A stretch of 32,752 bases of DNA from positions 1 to 32,752 of the forward strand of contig JAQUMN010000043.1 of NCBI GenBank assembly GCA_028718125.1, in the 5' to 3' direction. Numbering within the stretch: position 1 is the first letter of the stretch; the number at the start of each line of letters is the position of its first letter. Positions 8,613-17,955 of this stretch are shown here, in pieces. The translations under genes were made by a program, and so were the position numbers. Source of the stretch: Kiritimatiellia bacterium (lineage in GTDB: Bacteria; Verrucomicrobiota; Kiritimatiellia; JAAZAB01). Below the pieces are notes generated by a model, which worked only from the letters and a program-made list of their open reading frames with translations, ran no database searches and was not told where the DNA came from.

Positions 8613-8722
8613 AATCACTCAATCAATGAATCACTTAATCACTCAATAATGTGTGCCCTCCGCCCGTTTCCTCAGGTCTGTCGTCCGTCGTCAGTCATCT
8701 GTCCTCCGTCTTCCGCCTGCCC
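8613..8722. repeat. Two phrase-repeat tracts between livG and livF
   Basis: 8613-8650 consists of variants of AATCACTCAAT (exact copies at 8613-8623 and 8637-8647). About 8676-8722 consists of variants of GTCCGTC, CAGTC and TCCTCC. The second tract enters the 3' end of livG and encodes its unusual tail. Similar AT-rich phrases at 8565-8593 encode the N-terminus of livF. Confidence 0.65.
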
Positions 8723-9475
8723 TAGATAGGCTTCCAGCACCTGGGGATTGTTCTGGATTTCATTCGGCCGCCCTTCGGCAATCGTGACGCCAAAATCCAG
8801 CACCAACACGCGTTCGCATATGCCGGTCACGAGCCGCATCTGGTGCTCGATGAGCAGAATCGTCAGGTTAAACTGCCCGCGTATCCAGCCGATGAATTCC
8901 ATTAACTGGCCAACCTCGGAAGGATTCATGCCCGCGGCCGGTTCATCCAACAGCAGCAGGCTGGCGCCGGTCGCCAGCGCCCGCCCGATTTCCAGCCGGC
9001 GCTGGAGCCCGTAGGGCAAACTATCGGCCGTTTCGTCGGCATAGGATTCCAGATGCAGAAGCCGCAGAATTTCCATGGCTGCCCGGGTCAGGCGCCGCTC
9101 CTCCCGGCGGTACCGGCCGAGGTGAAGGAGCGCTTCGGCCAGGCTGTAGTGCGTGCGCCTATAATGCGCGATGCGTACATTGTCGAGCACGCTCAATTGC
9201 TTGAAGATCCGGATATTCTGGAAGGTGCGCGCAATGCCCAGCCCGGAAATTATCCAGGGCGTAAGCCCCGTCAATTCGCGGCCTTGGAACCGGATGGAGC
9301 CCTCTGCGGCGCGATAGACGCCGGTGATCAGGTTGAAAACGGTTGTTTTGCCCGCGCCGTTGGGCCCGATCAGGCCGACCAGTTCCCCGGAGCGCAACTC
9401 CAGGTTAAACCCGGATATGGCGCTCAACCCGCCGAAATGGTGCCCGACATTATTCGCCTGGAACCAGGGTTTCAT
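8672..9475 (-). CDS. livG: Branched-chain amino acid type ABC transporter ATPase LivG
   Basis: The first ATPase of the importer, with Walker A GPNGAGKTT, signature region LPYGLQRRLEIGRAL and Walker B LLLLDEPAAGMNPSE. I chose the ATG at 9475 because it overlaps the livM stop as ATGA, a sign of translational coupling, and gives the standard N-terminus MKPWFQANNV. An upstream start at 9508 would add 11 residues within livM. The family normally ends near EAYLG; here about 15 extra residues (QAEDGGQMTDDGRQT) are read from a low-complexity repeat. Confidence 0.93.
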   Translation of the reverse strand: MKPWFQANNVGHHFGGLSAISGFNLELRSGELVGLIGPNGAGKTTVFNLITGVYRAAEGSIRFQGRELTGLTPWIISGLGIARTFQNIRIFKQLSVLDNVRIAHYRRTHYSLAEALLHLGRYRREERRLTRAAMEILRLLHLESYADETADSLPYGLQRRLEIGRALATGASLLLLDEPAAGMNPSEVGQLMEFIGWIRGQFNLTILLIEHQMRLVTGICERVLVLDFGVTIAEGRPNEIQNNPQVLEAYLGQAEDGGQMTDDGRQT

Positions 9476-10437
9476 GAAGGATGTGTCTCCGGAGGTCGTT
9501 GGGGACACTCAACCGACGGACGGAACCAGGGAAAATCGCGCAAGCCCATAATACCGCGCGGACGGAACAACATCAACAGGACCAGCAGGAGCGGCATGAT
9601 AACCATGCGCCATACGCCCAGGGGGCGCAGACATTCCTGAAGCACGGTGAACATGGAGGCGCCCACGATCGATCCCCCGATCGATCCGACACCTCCCAGA
9701 TAGACCATCACGAGAATATCGGTGGTCTTTGTAATGTCGAAGATGCGCGGACTGATGAACTGTAGGAGGTGGGCAAAAAGTCCGCCGGCCACGCCGGCAA
9801 AAAATGAGGCAATCATAAACGCCCGGATCTTGACCCGGCGCGTGTTGACGCCCATGAGTTCCGCCGCCACTTCGTCCTCGCGAATGGCCAGCACACCGCG
9901 CCCGGGATTGGAATAAACAAAGTTGCGGATTACCCAGACCGAGAGCACGGTCCAGGCAAAAATCCACGGCATGGTGGACAGGCCTTCAATGCCCAGCAGC
10001 CCCCGCGGACCGCCTACGGCGTTGATGTTCTCCAGCGCGGACTTGACGATCATCGCGAAGGCCAGCGTCACGATGGCCAGGTAATCGCCCCGCGTGCGGA
10101 ACGCCGGGATAGCCACTACTAATCCCGTCAGCGCAGCCGCGCAGCCTCCGGCCATGATGGCCAGCGGGAATCGCCAAGCGGCCGCGCCGACGGGCAACAG
10201 CATGACCGTCAGGATGGCCGAGGCATAGGCGCCGACCGCCATGAATCCCGCGTGGCCGACGGAAAATTCGCCTAAGTAGCCGTTTATCAGGTTAAGACTG
10301 GTCGCCAGGATAATATTGATGCCCAGATACATGAGTGTAGCTTGCAGGTAGGGATTAAGCAGTTCATAGCGCGGGATGGCCCAGGACAATGCCGCTCCGG
10401 CCAGCAATAGCAACCCTATGGTCCAGTGGCGATTCAT
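9472..10437 (-). CDS. livM: Branched-chain amino acid type ABC permease LivM
   Basis: An inner-membrane permease of 321 residues with about eight to ten hydrophobic segments. It carries the family stretch NLINGYLGEFSVGHAGFMAVGAY (written here only as a landmark near residues 50-72) and the coupling loop near LAIREDEVAAELMGVN. It forms the pore with LivH. It starts three bases after the livH stop and overlaps livG by four bases. Confidence 0.93.
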   Translation of the reverse strand: MNRHWTIGLLLLAGAALSWAIPRYELLNPYLQATLMYLGINIILATSLNLINGYLGEFSVGHAGFMAVGAYASAILTVMLLPVGAAAWRFPLAIMAGGCAAALTGLVVAIPAFRTRGDYLAIVTLAFAMIVKSALENINAVGGPRGLLGIEGLSTMPWIFAWTVLSVWVIRNFVYSNPGRGVLAIREDEVAAELMGVNTRRVKIRAFMIASFFAGVAGGLFAHLLQFISPRIFDITKTTDILVMVYLGGVGSIGGSIVGASMFTVLQECLRPLGVWRMVIMPLLLVLLMLFRPRGIMGLRDFPWFRPSVECPQRPPETHPS

Positions 10438-10440
10438 ATG

Positions 10441-11316
10441 TCACACCTTTTGTGGACGAGGTTGTCCGAGAATTCCATAGGGCTTACAGATTAAGAGAAT
10501 AAACAGCAGGGCAAAGGCAATCAAATCCCGGTACGTGGATGGCAGGAAGGCTGCCACCAAGATTTCGACGGCGCCCAAAATGAATCCGCCCAGCATGGCG
10601 CCGCGAATATTGCCGATCCCGCCCACGACAGCGGCAATGAATGCCTTCCACCCCACGATCACGCCCATGTAAGGGTCGATCACGGGATAGGCCAGCGCAT
10701 ACAGGAAGCCGGCTGCCCCGCCCAGTGAGGCGCCGATGGCGAAAGTCAGCGAGATGACGGCATCCACCGGAACACCCATGATGGCCGCCACGGTCCGGTC
10801 CCATGAAATGGCGCGTATAGCCAGCCCCAGCATGGTCCGGCGTACCAGCCAATCCAAAAACACCATCAGCAACACGGACAACACAATGATGAGTACCTGC
10901 AGGGACGAGAGCGTCACGCCGCCGACATGCCAGGATGCGGAAGACCACAGCGCCGGCACATGGCGCGGATATGGGCTGAAGACCAGGGTCAGGTGCTCAA
11001 GCATAAGGCCGACGCCCAGCGCCGTGATGACGGCCGATACTCGCGGCGCTTCACGCAAAGGTTTGTAGGCCAGCCGTTCAATGACCACTCCAAGGAGCGC
11101 GCATCCCAACATGGAGAATAATAAGGCCGGAATGAATGACAGCCCCAGCACCGTGGCGGCCACAAAGCACAGAAACGCGCCGACCATGAAGATGTCGCCG
11201 TGGGCGAAGTTGATCATGGTCATGATGCCGTAGACCATGGTATAGCCGAGGGCAATTAGCGCGTAGATGCTGCCCAACTGCAACGCATTTAATATTTGCT
11301 GGAACAAATAAGCCAT
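10441..11316 (-). CDS. livH: Branched-chain amino acid type ABC permease LivH
   Basis: The partner permease, 291 residues, strongly hydrophobic with about eight transmembrane segments. Family marks are the N-terminal QILNALQLGSIYALIALGY, TMINFAHGDIFMVGAF, and the coupling segment RRTMLGLAIRAIS. It lies 19 bases after the substrate-binding protein gene in the operon. The Liv and urea or amide branches of this transporter class are hard to separate from sequence; livK clusters by eye with amino acid binders. Confidence 0.93.
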   Translation of the reverse strand: MAYLFQQILNALQLGSIYALIALGYTMVYGIMTMINFAHGDIFMVGAFLCFVAATVLGLSFIPALLFSMLGCALLGVVIERLAYKPLREAPRVSAVITALGVGLMLEHLTLVFSPYPRHVPALWSSASWHVGGVTLSSLQVLIIVLSVLLMVFLDWLVRRTMLGLAIRAISWDRTVAAIMGVPVDAVISLTFAIGASLGGAAGFLYALAYPVIDPYMGVIVGWKAFIAAVVGGIGNIRGAMLGGFILGAVEILVAAFLPSTYRDLIAFALLFILLICKPYGILGQPRPQKV

Positions 11317-11335
11317 GTAGCAGGATCTCGTTCAT

Positions 11336-12484
11336 CTACGGATTGGCGTTGGCAAACCAGACGAATCGGCCGTTCTTGACTTGCAGGATGACCGCGCTCT
11401 TGATCGGATCGCCCGAGCCTTCCTGGAAGCGCATATTCCCGGTAACCCCTTCATAGCGGCTGATGGATGACAGGGCATTGCGCAAAGCCTCGCGTTCCGG
11501 CTTGTCAACCTGTTTCAACGCCTGAAACAGCAGGCCGAAGGCATCATACGTCAACGCCGCCACATCATCCGGCAGCGCTTTGTAACGTGCTTTGTAAGCC
11601 TGGATAAATGCTTGTGCCGCGGGCGTGGCAATATCGGCGGCATAATGATTGGCAAAATAATAACCTTCCACCGTGCCTTGAGAAAGCGTGATCAATTCAG
11701 GACTGCTCCAGGCATCGCTGCCGAGAAAGGGCACTGTTACGCCCAGGCGCTTGGCCTGGGTCACCACCAGGGGCACATCGTTGTAATAGGACGGCAGGAA
11801 GATGATGTCCGGGTTCGATTCCTTGATCTTGGTCAATTGAGCCGAAAAATCGCGATCACCCGTGGTATAGGTTTCAAATGCCGTCATGACGCCGCCCTTT
11901 TCGGTAAAGATGCGACGGAACAATTCCGACTGGCTGGTCGGCGCTTCCGAGGCCACATCGTACAGGACTGCCGCCCGTTTGAGCTTAAGCTGATTCAGTA
12001 TAAACATGGCCAGCACATGCCCCTCGAACGTGTCGGTGTAGCATGCCCGGAACACATACCGCTTGGGACGCCCCGTGCGCATGTCCCGGGTCGTCTTGGG
12101 ATTGGTGGACCACGGCGTGATCATGACCGTCCGGCCGCCTTCGGCAATGGCTGAAGCCGGCACCGCTCCCAGGCTGGCATTCGGACCGATGATGGCCAGC
12201 ACGCGATCCTGGGCGATCAGCTTCTGGGCTGCCAGGGCCGATTGATCGGCCTTGGCGGCGTTGTCCTCAATTTCCAAATCGACCGTATAGGTGCTGCCGC
12301 CCACCTTCAGGCCGCCGGCATTGTTCACCTCATCCACCGCCATGAGCGCGGCCTGCTTGCAGGAGGCGCCTACGGCGGGCATATCCCCGGTCAGTTCCGC
12401 GACAACACCGATCTTTATCTCCGCCGCTGTTCCAACCTGTCCCGCAAAAACGACGGCTGCCAGACATGCCAAACTGCGCTTCAT
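11336..12484 (-). CDS. livK: Branched-chain amino acid type periplasmic binding protein LivK/LivJ
   Basis: The solute-binding protein of the importer, 382 residues, peripla_BP_6 fold. It has a signal peptide (MKRSLACLAAVVFAGQVGTAA, cleavage near A21) and begins the mature fold with EIKIGVVAELTGD. Other marks are AIIGPNAS and SDAWSS. AAGGAG lies before the ATG. It is the first gene of the operon, read from the promoter at 12623-12650. No lipobox is seen, so it is probably soluble in the periplasm. The ligand could be Leu/Ile/Val or another amino acid or amide. Confidence 0.93.
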   Translation of the reverse strand: MKRSLACLAAVVFAGQVGTAAEIKIGVVAELTGDMPAVGASCKQAALMAVDEVNNAGGLKVGGSTYTVDLEIEDNAAKADQSALAAQKLIAQDRVLAIIGPNASLGAVPASAIAEGGRTVMITPWSTNPKTTRDMRTGRPKRYVFRACYTDTFEGHVLAMFILNQLKLKRAAVLYDVASEAPTSQSELFRRIFTEKGGVMTAFETYTTGDRDFSAQLTKIKESNPDIIFLPSYYNDVPLVVTQAKRLGVTVPFLGSDAWSSPELITLSQGTVEGYYFANHYAADIATPAAQAFIQAYKARYKALPDDVAALTYDAFGLLFQALKQVDKPEREALRNALSSISRYEGVTGNMRFQEGSGDPIKSAVILQVKNGRFVWFANANP

Positions 12485-12622
12485 AATGTTTCTCCTTTAT
12501 GGGATGGTTTGGCGGCGTAGCCGCCGACGCAAGTTCTTCGCAACGGGCTGAACGCACAGCGGCAACATATTATGGCTGATTGCGCAACGTGAATACCCGA
12601 TCCTTATGGTTTTTGCGTTACT

Positions 12623-12650
12623 GTTATAGGTAGATTGAATCGTTTGTCAA
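12623..12650 (-). promoter_or_regulatory. Sigma70-like promoter for the liv operon
   Basis: On the minus strand TTGACA (12645-12650) and TATAAC (12623-12628) are separated by 16 bases. The -35 matches the consensus fully and the -10 in five of six positions. It points to livK, with a leader of about 130 bases. This is the clearest promoter in the window. Confidence 0.65.
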
Positions 12651-12841
12651 TGACCGTATCGATGCCGGGCGTATTTTTTACTTGCCAATGATCAGTCATG
12701 AAACTGTTACGTTAAGCAGGGAAATCGACTTGAAGGGCATAAAAACGAGCAAGGTTATTGCCGCTATTCGTGCCGCGCTTCTTGACATGGTTGCCCTCGT
12801 GATTACTGCGCAAACGGTTAGCACGGCTGTGTCATCCAGCC

Positions 12842-13009
12842 GAAACCAGCGGTGCCGCAGTCCCGATATACGCCTGCGGCGTGATCGGGACGCCCTCCAA
12901 TATCGCGAAAGAATTGGCATTCGTGCCAGGGGCGGCCTGCCCGCCATAGTCCGTCAGTTGCCGGACGACGGCGGGAACTCCCGCGAGACCGTTCTTGACG
13001 CAGCCCTGA
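12842..13009 (+). repeat. Dispersed hairpin-rich repeat, copy A
   Basis: This 168-base block matches 28471-28638 with 16 substitutions and no indels, including a 51-base identical run (12877-12927). Similarity continues about 30 bases to the left with small indels. Predicted hairpins include GTCCCGAT with ATCGGGAC around an inner CGCC/GGCG stem, GGCA-TTCG-TGCC, a GTCCG...CGGAC stem and GCGGGA-AC-TCCCGC. The complement strand has an open frame through the block (NGLAGVP ... ANSFAILEGVPITP), also open in copy B. The copy ends about 136 bases before a GH84-like gene. Nature unknown: structured RNA leader, REP-like element or short-protein remnant. Confidence 0.85.
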
Positions 13010-13145
13010 ACGGTTAGGTTAATTGTCAATGCGGGCTGGATTTGCAATCGGGTTGGCGCTACACTCTCCCGCGGGTGATCCCTGCCGTGACGGGCAGAGG
13101 AAATATTATTTTGGACGCCGGCGATGTTGCCTGGCGGCAATATTT

Positions 13146-15482
13146 ATGAAAATACAGCGCATATTGTTTGTATTTCTGTTGGCGGCCTGCCCGGCAATTT
13201 TGCGTGCCGACAATCCGGATGCGGTCAGGGAACGGCTGAAAAACGATCCGTTCATGATCCCGTTTTATACCGGCAAAATCCTCCCGTTCCCGGTCGAAGC
13301 AACCTATCATGACGAGTTTTTCCCGCTGGCGGACACCGGCATATTGTTGGGCAAGGATCTGGCCATCGACGATTCCCGCCTGAAACTGCTGCTGAACCGG
13401 ATAAGTCAATATGGCGGTAATTTTAAGGTTGTCGACTCGCTGGATAACGATTGCACAACGATTTTTGCCGCAGGTGAAACCACGGCGGTGGAAATGCCGC
13501 AACCGCCGGCCAGATCGCAGGGGTATGCAATCAAATGCTTTAAAAAGAACGGCAAAAATATTGCGGCCTTTGCCGGACACGACCGGCTGGGGCTGACCTG
13601 GGCGGTCAACTCGCTGGTTCAAATGATCACGCTGCGGGAAGACAAAACCATCCTGCATGCCGTGGACGTTTGTGATTATCCATTCATGGTCAACCGGGGC
13701 GGCAAGGACTCCGGGATTAGCCGGCGCGTGGATGTCGTTAAAATATATCCGGTGACGACAAAGCTTGACTGGTTAAATTTCGACAGGTCGGCGCTGATCC
13801 CGGGTCCGGAAGCTCCGGGCGACCGCACTGGCTGGCGCAAGCCCGCTCCGCAGCAACTGGCCGACAGAATTGCCGCCATCGGAACAAACCTGCAAGGCCT
13901 GGGTATTAAATGGGAGGTAAGCGTATTGCCGTTTGCCGTGAAGGCCGCGGACAATGTTGACGCCCAGCTCAGTTGCAAGAGCGACGAGGATTTCAACCTC
14001 GTATGGCAGATGTGCGAACCCGTCCTGAAAGCCGGCGGCGGAATATGCTACAATATAAACGAATTCCGGTTTCCCATTCATGCGGATGATAAAAGCGCTT
14101 TCGGCAGCGCCGGGAAGGCGGACGTTCATTTCATCAATCGCCTGCATCAAAAGATCAAAGCGTCCTACCCGGGCGCGACCATGTCAATCGTCCAGCCGTT
14201 TTACTATGGGCCGCGAACCTTTTACTATGTGCCCGGAATCCCGATCACATGGTTTGATGAATCGCCGGTAGAATATTTGAAGGCAATCGGAGAAGGCTTG
14301 CCGGGAGACATCTACGTATACTGGACAGGGACGCAGGTTAAGACCTCGCGCTTTACAAAACAAGACGTGGACAGGATGACAGCCATGGTCAAGCGGAAGC
14401 CGCTTTTTCTACAGAATTCAACGGAGTCTTGCCACATGTATGGTTATGTTTATCCGACCGACAGCATTGACTGGTGGATGCACGATGGCCGGGATACTAA
14501 CGTCTACGTGGAACTTGCCGGCGCCCTATTCGCTTCCCAGGGCCTCTATGCCGACATGCTGTGGAGCGCCATGCTCTGGAATCCGAATGCCTTTAACGCC
14601 AAAGATGCGGCGTATCAGGCGACATGTAAGCTTGTTGGCCCCGAAAATTATGCTGTTGCCGGCAAGCTGGCCGAAACCCTGGCTTATTTCGACCGCTACT
14701 TTGGGGGAAAGGAGCTGAATGCAAGCTATAAGGCGGCCCGCGATATTGAGGAAATTGAAAAGCACATTTTGGAGGCCAGGAAGCTTTCCGGCGAATATGA
14801 AAACAATACGGCACATCCTTCCGCAGTGAAATACTGGGCGTCGTTGTCCGGGCAACTGGAAATTTTAGGCAATTTTTGCAGCGCCATCATGGAAAGAAAG
14901 CAATTCGACCTGTATAGGGCTGCGGCGGACCAGAAAAAACTGGCCCAAAAAGAGGCCGAACTGCGGGATAGCGATGTGTTCATTGCTGCCTGTGATTTCG
15001 GCGGCGGCGATCTGGCGTATGCGTCTTTTGCGCTTACCGACGATAAACGCCCGGCAATGATTCTTTCGGGGCGCAAAACTATTGCAACCGCAGAGTTCGT
15101 AATTCCTGAAGGCTCCGGCGCTCAGGAGTTTGAATTGCTCCTTTGCGGCAAAAACGGCAACGACATAGCGGAAAACATAGGCGGCACTGATTCCCGCCAG
15201 GACGGACGGATAGTCGGCGACGGGAAAATCGGCAAGGCGAAGCTTATGGTTTACCTCAACGGGAAAGAGATATTCGCAGGCAGCCCGCCGTTCGCATCCA
15301 TGGAATGGGAACTGAAGTCTTTCCCGGTCAGCGGCGTTGCGCTGAAGGACAAGCAGAACAGTTTCCTTGCCGTCAGGATCATTGATGACGCCGAAGAAAA
15401 AGATCCCAACTTTCAGCACTCAAGCGCGCCGGTTTTCAGCATAAATTACGCAGTTGTCAGAAGTAAGGGAAAAGGGAACTGA
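13146..15482 (+). CDS. Secreted GH84-like glycosidase paralogue with altered catalytic pair
   Basis: A 778-residue secreted protein. The start at 13146 gives a clear signal peptide (MKIQRILFVFLLAACPAILRA), while the upstream TTG at 13023 would not. The N-terminal beta domain carries GYAIKCFKKNGKNI and the typical SLVQMITLRED of GH20/GH84 accessory domains; a barrel follows, with WTG in YWTGTQVKT. The pair expected to be catalytic Asp-Asp in GH84 is Asn305-Glu306 (YNINEFRFP), whereas the downstream paralogue has Asp-Asp. The helical part and a C-terminal beta domain match the paralogue. It may be inactive, a binding protein, or have changed activity. GH84 assignment is from motif pattern, without the usual EGFYG segment. 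Confidence 0.7.
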   Translation: MKIQRILFVFLLAACPAILRADNPDAVRERLKNDPFMIPFYTGKILPFPVEATYHDEFFPLADTGILLGKDLAIDDSRLKLLLNRISQYGGNFKVVDSLDNDCTTIFAAGETTAVEMPQPPARSQGYAIKCFKKNGKNIAAFAGHDRLGLTWAVNSLVQMITLREDKTILHAVDVCDYPFMVNRGGKDSGISRRVDVVKIYPVTTKLDWLNFDRSALIPGPEAPGDRTGWRKPAPQQLADRIAAIGTNLQGLGIKWEVSVLPFAVKAADNVDAQLSCKSDEDFNLVWQMCEPVLKAGGGICYNINEFRFPIHADDKSAFGSAGKADVHFINRLHQKIKASYPGATMSIVQPFYYGPRTFYYVPGIPITWFDESPVEYLKAIGEGLPGDIYVYWTGTQVKTSRFTKQDVDRMTAMVKRKPLFLQNSTESCHMYGYVYPTDSIDWWMHDGRDTNVYVELAGALFASQGLYADMLWSAMLWNPNAFNAKDAAYQATCKLVGPENYAVAGKLAETLAYFDRYFGGKELNASYKAARDIEEIEKHILEARKLSGEYENNTAHPSAVKYWASLSGQLEILGNFCSAIMERKQFDLYRAAADQKKLAQKEAELRDSDVFIAACDFGGGDLAYASFALTDDKRPAMILSGRKTIATAEFVIPEGSGAQEFELLLCGKNGNDIAENIGGTDSRQDGRIVGDGKIGKAKLMVYLNGKEIFAGSPPFASMEWELKSFPVSGVALKDKQNSFLAVRIIDDAEEKDPNFQHSSAPVFSINYAVVRSKGKGN

Positions 15483-15525
15483 AAGCATGGCGCTACGGAA
15501 TTATTCGTCAAAACCGAGGTGACAC

Positions 15526-17859
15526 ATGGCGGTTAACAAGACGCTTTTAAGCGTGATCTGCATGCTGGCGATCGCGCCCGGCTTGAGCGCCGGGGACGCA
15601 GCAAAGGTCAGGGATCGCCTGGCGACCGACCCGTACATGATACCGTTCTACACCGGCGCGATTTTGCCGAAGCCGCAGATAGTTGCCTACAGCCAGGAGT
15701 TCTATTCGCTGGACAACGCCGGGATCCTGGCCGGGCGGGATGTGGTGCCGGATGATCCGCGGCTCAAAATTCTGCTAAACCGCATCACCCAATACGGCGG
15801 CAATTACAAGATCGTCGCGTCACTGGACAACGATTGCGATACCATCTTTGCCGTCGGCGACACCGGTGTTTCCGATGGCTTGAAAGTTCCTGAAAACGCG
15901 CAGGGATACGCCATCCGATGCTTCAAAAAGGACGGCAAAAATATTGTCGCCTTTAAAGGCCGCGACCATTTGGGAGCGCTTTGGGCGATCAACTCCCTGG
16001 TTCAAATGATTACGCTGCGGGAAGACAAAACCGTCCTGCAGGCCGTGGATGTCAGCGATTATCCTTTCATGCTCGGGCGCGGGACGATCGGCCCGGGCGT
16101 CAGTGATTATGTCGTGGGCTCCCGTATTTGTCCGGTGATGACCAAGCTGGATCGGATATATTTCAGCAAATCGCTATTGGTGCCCCGGCGCGGCCAGCCG
16201 CGGGAATGGATCGATTGGCGGACGCCGCGCCCGAAAGAGCTGATCGATAAAGTCGTGGCCATCGGTGAAAACCTGCGCGGGCTGGGCATCAAGTGGCAGG
16301 TTGGAATTATGCCGTTCGCCATCGGCGATACGATCAACGAACAGGTGCAGGTTGACAGCAAAGGCGACGAACATTTTGACATCATCTGGAAAATGTGCGA
16401 GCCCGTTATGAAAGCCGGCGGAGGTCTTACCTACGGGCCGGATGACTACCGGTTTCCCCTCAGCACGGAAGACATGATCAACTTCGGCACCGCGCGTGAG
16501 GCCGACATTTATATTATCAACCGGTTATACGCCAAGATGAAGGCAACCAATCCCGATGCGACCATGTCGATCGTCCAGCCCTTCTACCATGGGCCCAGGA
16601 GTCAAAATCCATGGTCCGATGAGTCCCCAATCGACTACCTGAAAGCCATCGGCGAACGCCTGCCGGAAGATATCGGCATAACCTGGACCGGCCCGATGGT
16701 TAAGACCTCGTATTTCACGAGGGAAGACGTGGACAAGATGACGGCTCTGATCAAGCGAAAACCATTCTTTTTTCAGAACGCCTCCGATGTTTTCCCGATG
16801 CACATGTACCGCTATATCTACCCGACGGATGTCATCAAGTGGTGGCTGAATACAGGCCGGGACGTGAACGTATACAAAGAGCTCGCCGGCGCCTCGCTCA
16901 ATTCCCTGGGACTTTATTCCGACATGCTGTGGAGCGCCATGCTGTGGAATCCGGAAGCCTTCAATCCGGAGGAAGCGGCCCGCCAGGCGACCTGCATGCT
17001 TGTCGGGCTCGATAATTATGAGACCCTCCGCAGGCTGGTAGAAGCCCTGTCCTACGCGGACAAGTATTATATCACGCGTACGATCGGGAAAGTGGTCGAT
17101 GCGGGAGTATTCCCTTCCTTTGAATCGGCGCGGGATATTGCCGCAATCGACAAACACATCCTTGAAGCCGAGACGCTTATGGACGAATATGAAAACAAAT
17201 GCGCCTGTCCGGCCGCGGTAAAACAATGGGCGTCGTTGTCCTGGCAGCTGGACATTATCAGGAAGTTCCGCGCCGGCATCATAGAAGACAAAAGGTTCGA
17301 CATTTACCGGGCCGCGGTCGACCAGGAAAAACGCGCGCGGCGCGAGGTGGAATTGCGGGAAACCGATGTTTTCCTTGCGGCCTGTGATTTCAAGGGCGGC
17401 GACTTGGGATATGCTTCGACGCTTTTAGCCGAGGATAAACGCCCGGCCATGACGCTTTCGGGGCATAAACCTGCTGCCGCCGCGGAATTTGAAATCTCCG
17501 GCAACGCCGGCGGACAGGGGCTTGAATTGATCCTGTCCGGTAAAATGTGCGGTGACCCGGCGGCAAACCTGCTCTCGGATGCTGGAGAGTCTGAAGCTCG
17601 GGAAATCGGCATTTACCTTAACGAAAAAAAAGTGTTTGAGGGCAAGGCGCCGTTCGCGTCCGATGAATGGAAATTTCATTCTTTCCCGGCACAAGGTGTT
17701 AACCTGAGGCTGGCGGAAAAGAATGTTCTTGTCGTCAAAGTGCCGAAAGGCAACGATACCCTCTCTGTCGAGCCCGTGTTCAGCATTAATTATGCCGTCA
17801 TCAAGAACACGCGGGAGGAACGCCGGCCGGCCGTGTCCCCCGTAGTTGCGGCTCCGTAA
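15526..17859 (+). CDS. Secreted GH84-like beta-N-acetylhexosaminidase-type protein
   Basis: A 777-residue tandem paralogue of the preceding protein, colinear throughout. It has a signal peptide (MAVNKTLLSVICMLAIAPGLSA) and a good GAGGTG ribosome-binding site. The N-terminal domain has NAQGYAIRCFKKDGKNI and SLVQMITLRED. The candidate catalytic pair is Asp306-Asp307 in YGPDDYRFP, where GH84 uses the first Asp to orient the acetamido group and the second as acid/base. WTG at about residue 387 fits the GH84 sugar-binding site. A C-terminal beta-sandwich domain (about residue 600 onward) may bind carbohydrate. Expected substrates are N-acetylated hexosamine glycans; this is inferred. Confidence 0.72.
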   Translation: MAVNKTLLSVICMLAIAPGLSAGDAAKVRDRLATDPYMIPFYTGAILPKPQIVAYSQEFYSLDNAGILAGRDVVPDDPRLKILLNRITQYGGNYKIVASLDNDCDTIFAVGDTGVSDGLKVPENAQGYAIRCFKKDGKNIVAFKGRDHLGALWAINSLVQMITLREDKTVLQAVDVSDYPFMLGRGTIGPGVSDYVVGSRICPVMTKLDRIYFSKSLLVPRRGQPREWIDWRTPRPKELIDKVVAIGENLRGLGIKWQVGIMPFAIGDTINEQVQVDSKGDEHFDIIWKMCEPVMKAGGGLTYGPDDYRFPLSTEDMINFGTAREADIYIINRLYAKMKATNPDATMSIVQPFYHGPRSQNPWSDESPIDYLKAIGERLPEDIGITWTGPMVKTSYFTREDVDKMTALIKRKPFFFQNASDVFPMHMYRYIYPTDVIKWWLNTGRDVNVYKELAGASLNSLGLYSDMLWSAMLWNPEAFNPEEAARQATCMLVGLDNYETLRRLVEALSYADKYYITRTIGKVVDAGVFPSFESARDIAAIDKHILEAETLMDEYENKCACPAAVKQWASLSWQLDIIRKFRAGIIEDKRFDIYRAAVDQEKRARREVELRETDVFLAACDFKGGDLGYASTLLAEDKRPAMTLSGHKPAAAAEFEISGNAGGQGLELILSGKMCGDPAANLLSDAGESEAREIGIYLNEKKVFEGKAPFASDEWKFHSFPAQGVNLRLAEKNVLVVKVPKGNDTLSVEPVFSINYAVIKNTREERRPAVSPVVAAP

Positions 17860-17955
17860 TTTACGATGCCGGCGACCAGGCCGGATCGCCGTTCTTCATG
17901 TTCAGCCGCGCCGTATTGCGTAGGAATAAAAAAACCTGATACAGGAGACGTTCGC

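Larger units (their letters stand above)
12485..13145. other. Intergenic region between livK and the GH84-like genes
   Basis: This 661-base gap between divergent genes holds the livK promoter (12623-12650) and the dispersed hairpin repeat (12842-13009, with weaker similarity back to about 12808). Between 12660 and 12800, and between 13010 and 13145, I see nothing that I can name. Short open frames on both strands exist but have no recognisable content. Confidence 0.6.

Noticed and set aside
12808..13020. Integron attC site or CRISPR repeat
   Set aside because: No attC-type core sites, no integrase and no regular repeat-spacer pattern; only one copy at each place.
12832..13140. Minus-strand short protein encoded by repeat copy A (and 28464-28685 for copy B)
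   Set aside because: The frames are open and alike, but substitutions between the copies show no third-position excess and neither has a clear ribosome-binding site. Kept as an alternative, not as a CDS call.
13023..13145. N-terminal extension of the first GH84-like protein from a TTG
   Set aside because: It would bury a clear signal peptide and is absent from the paralogue.
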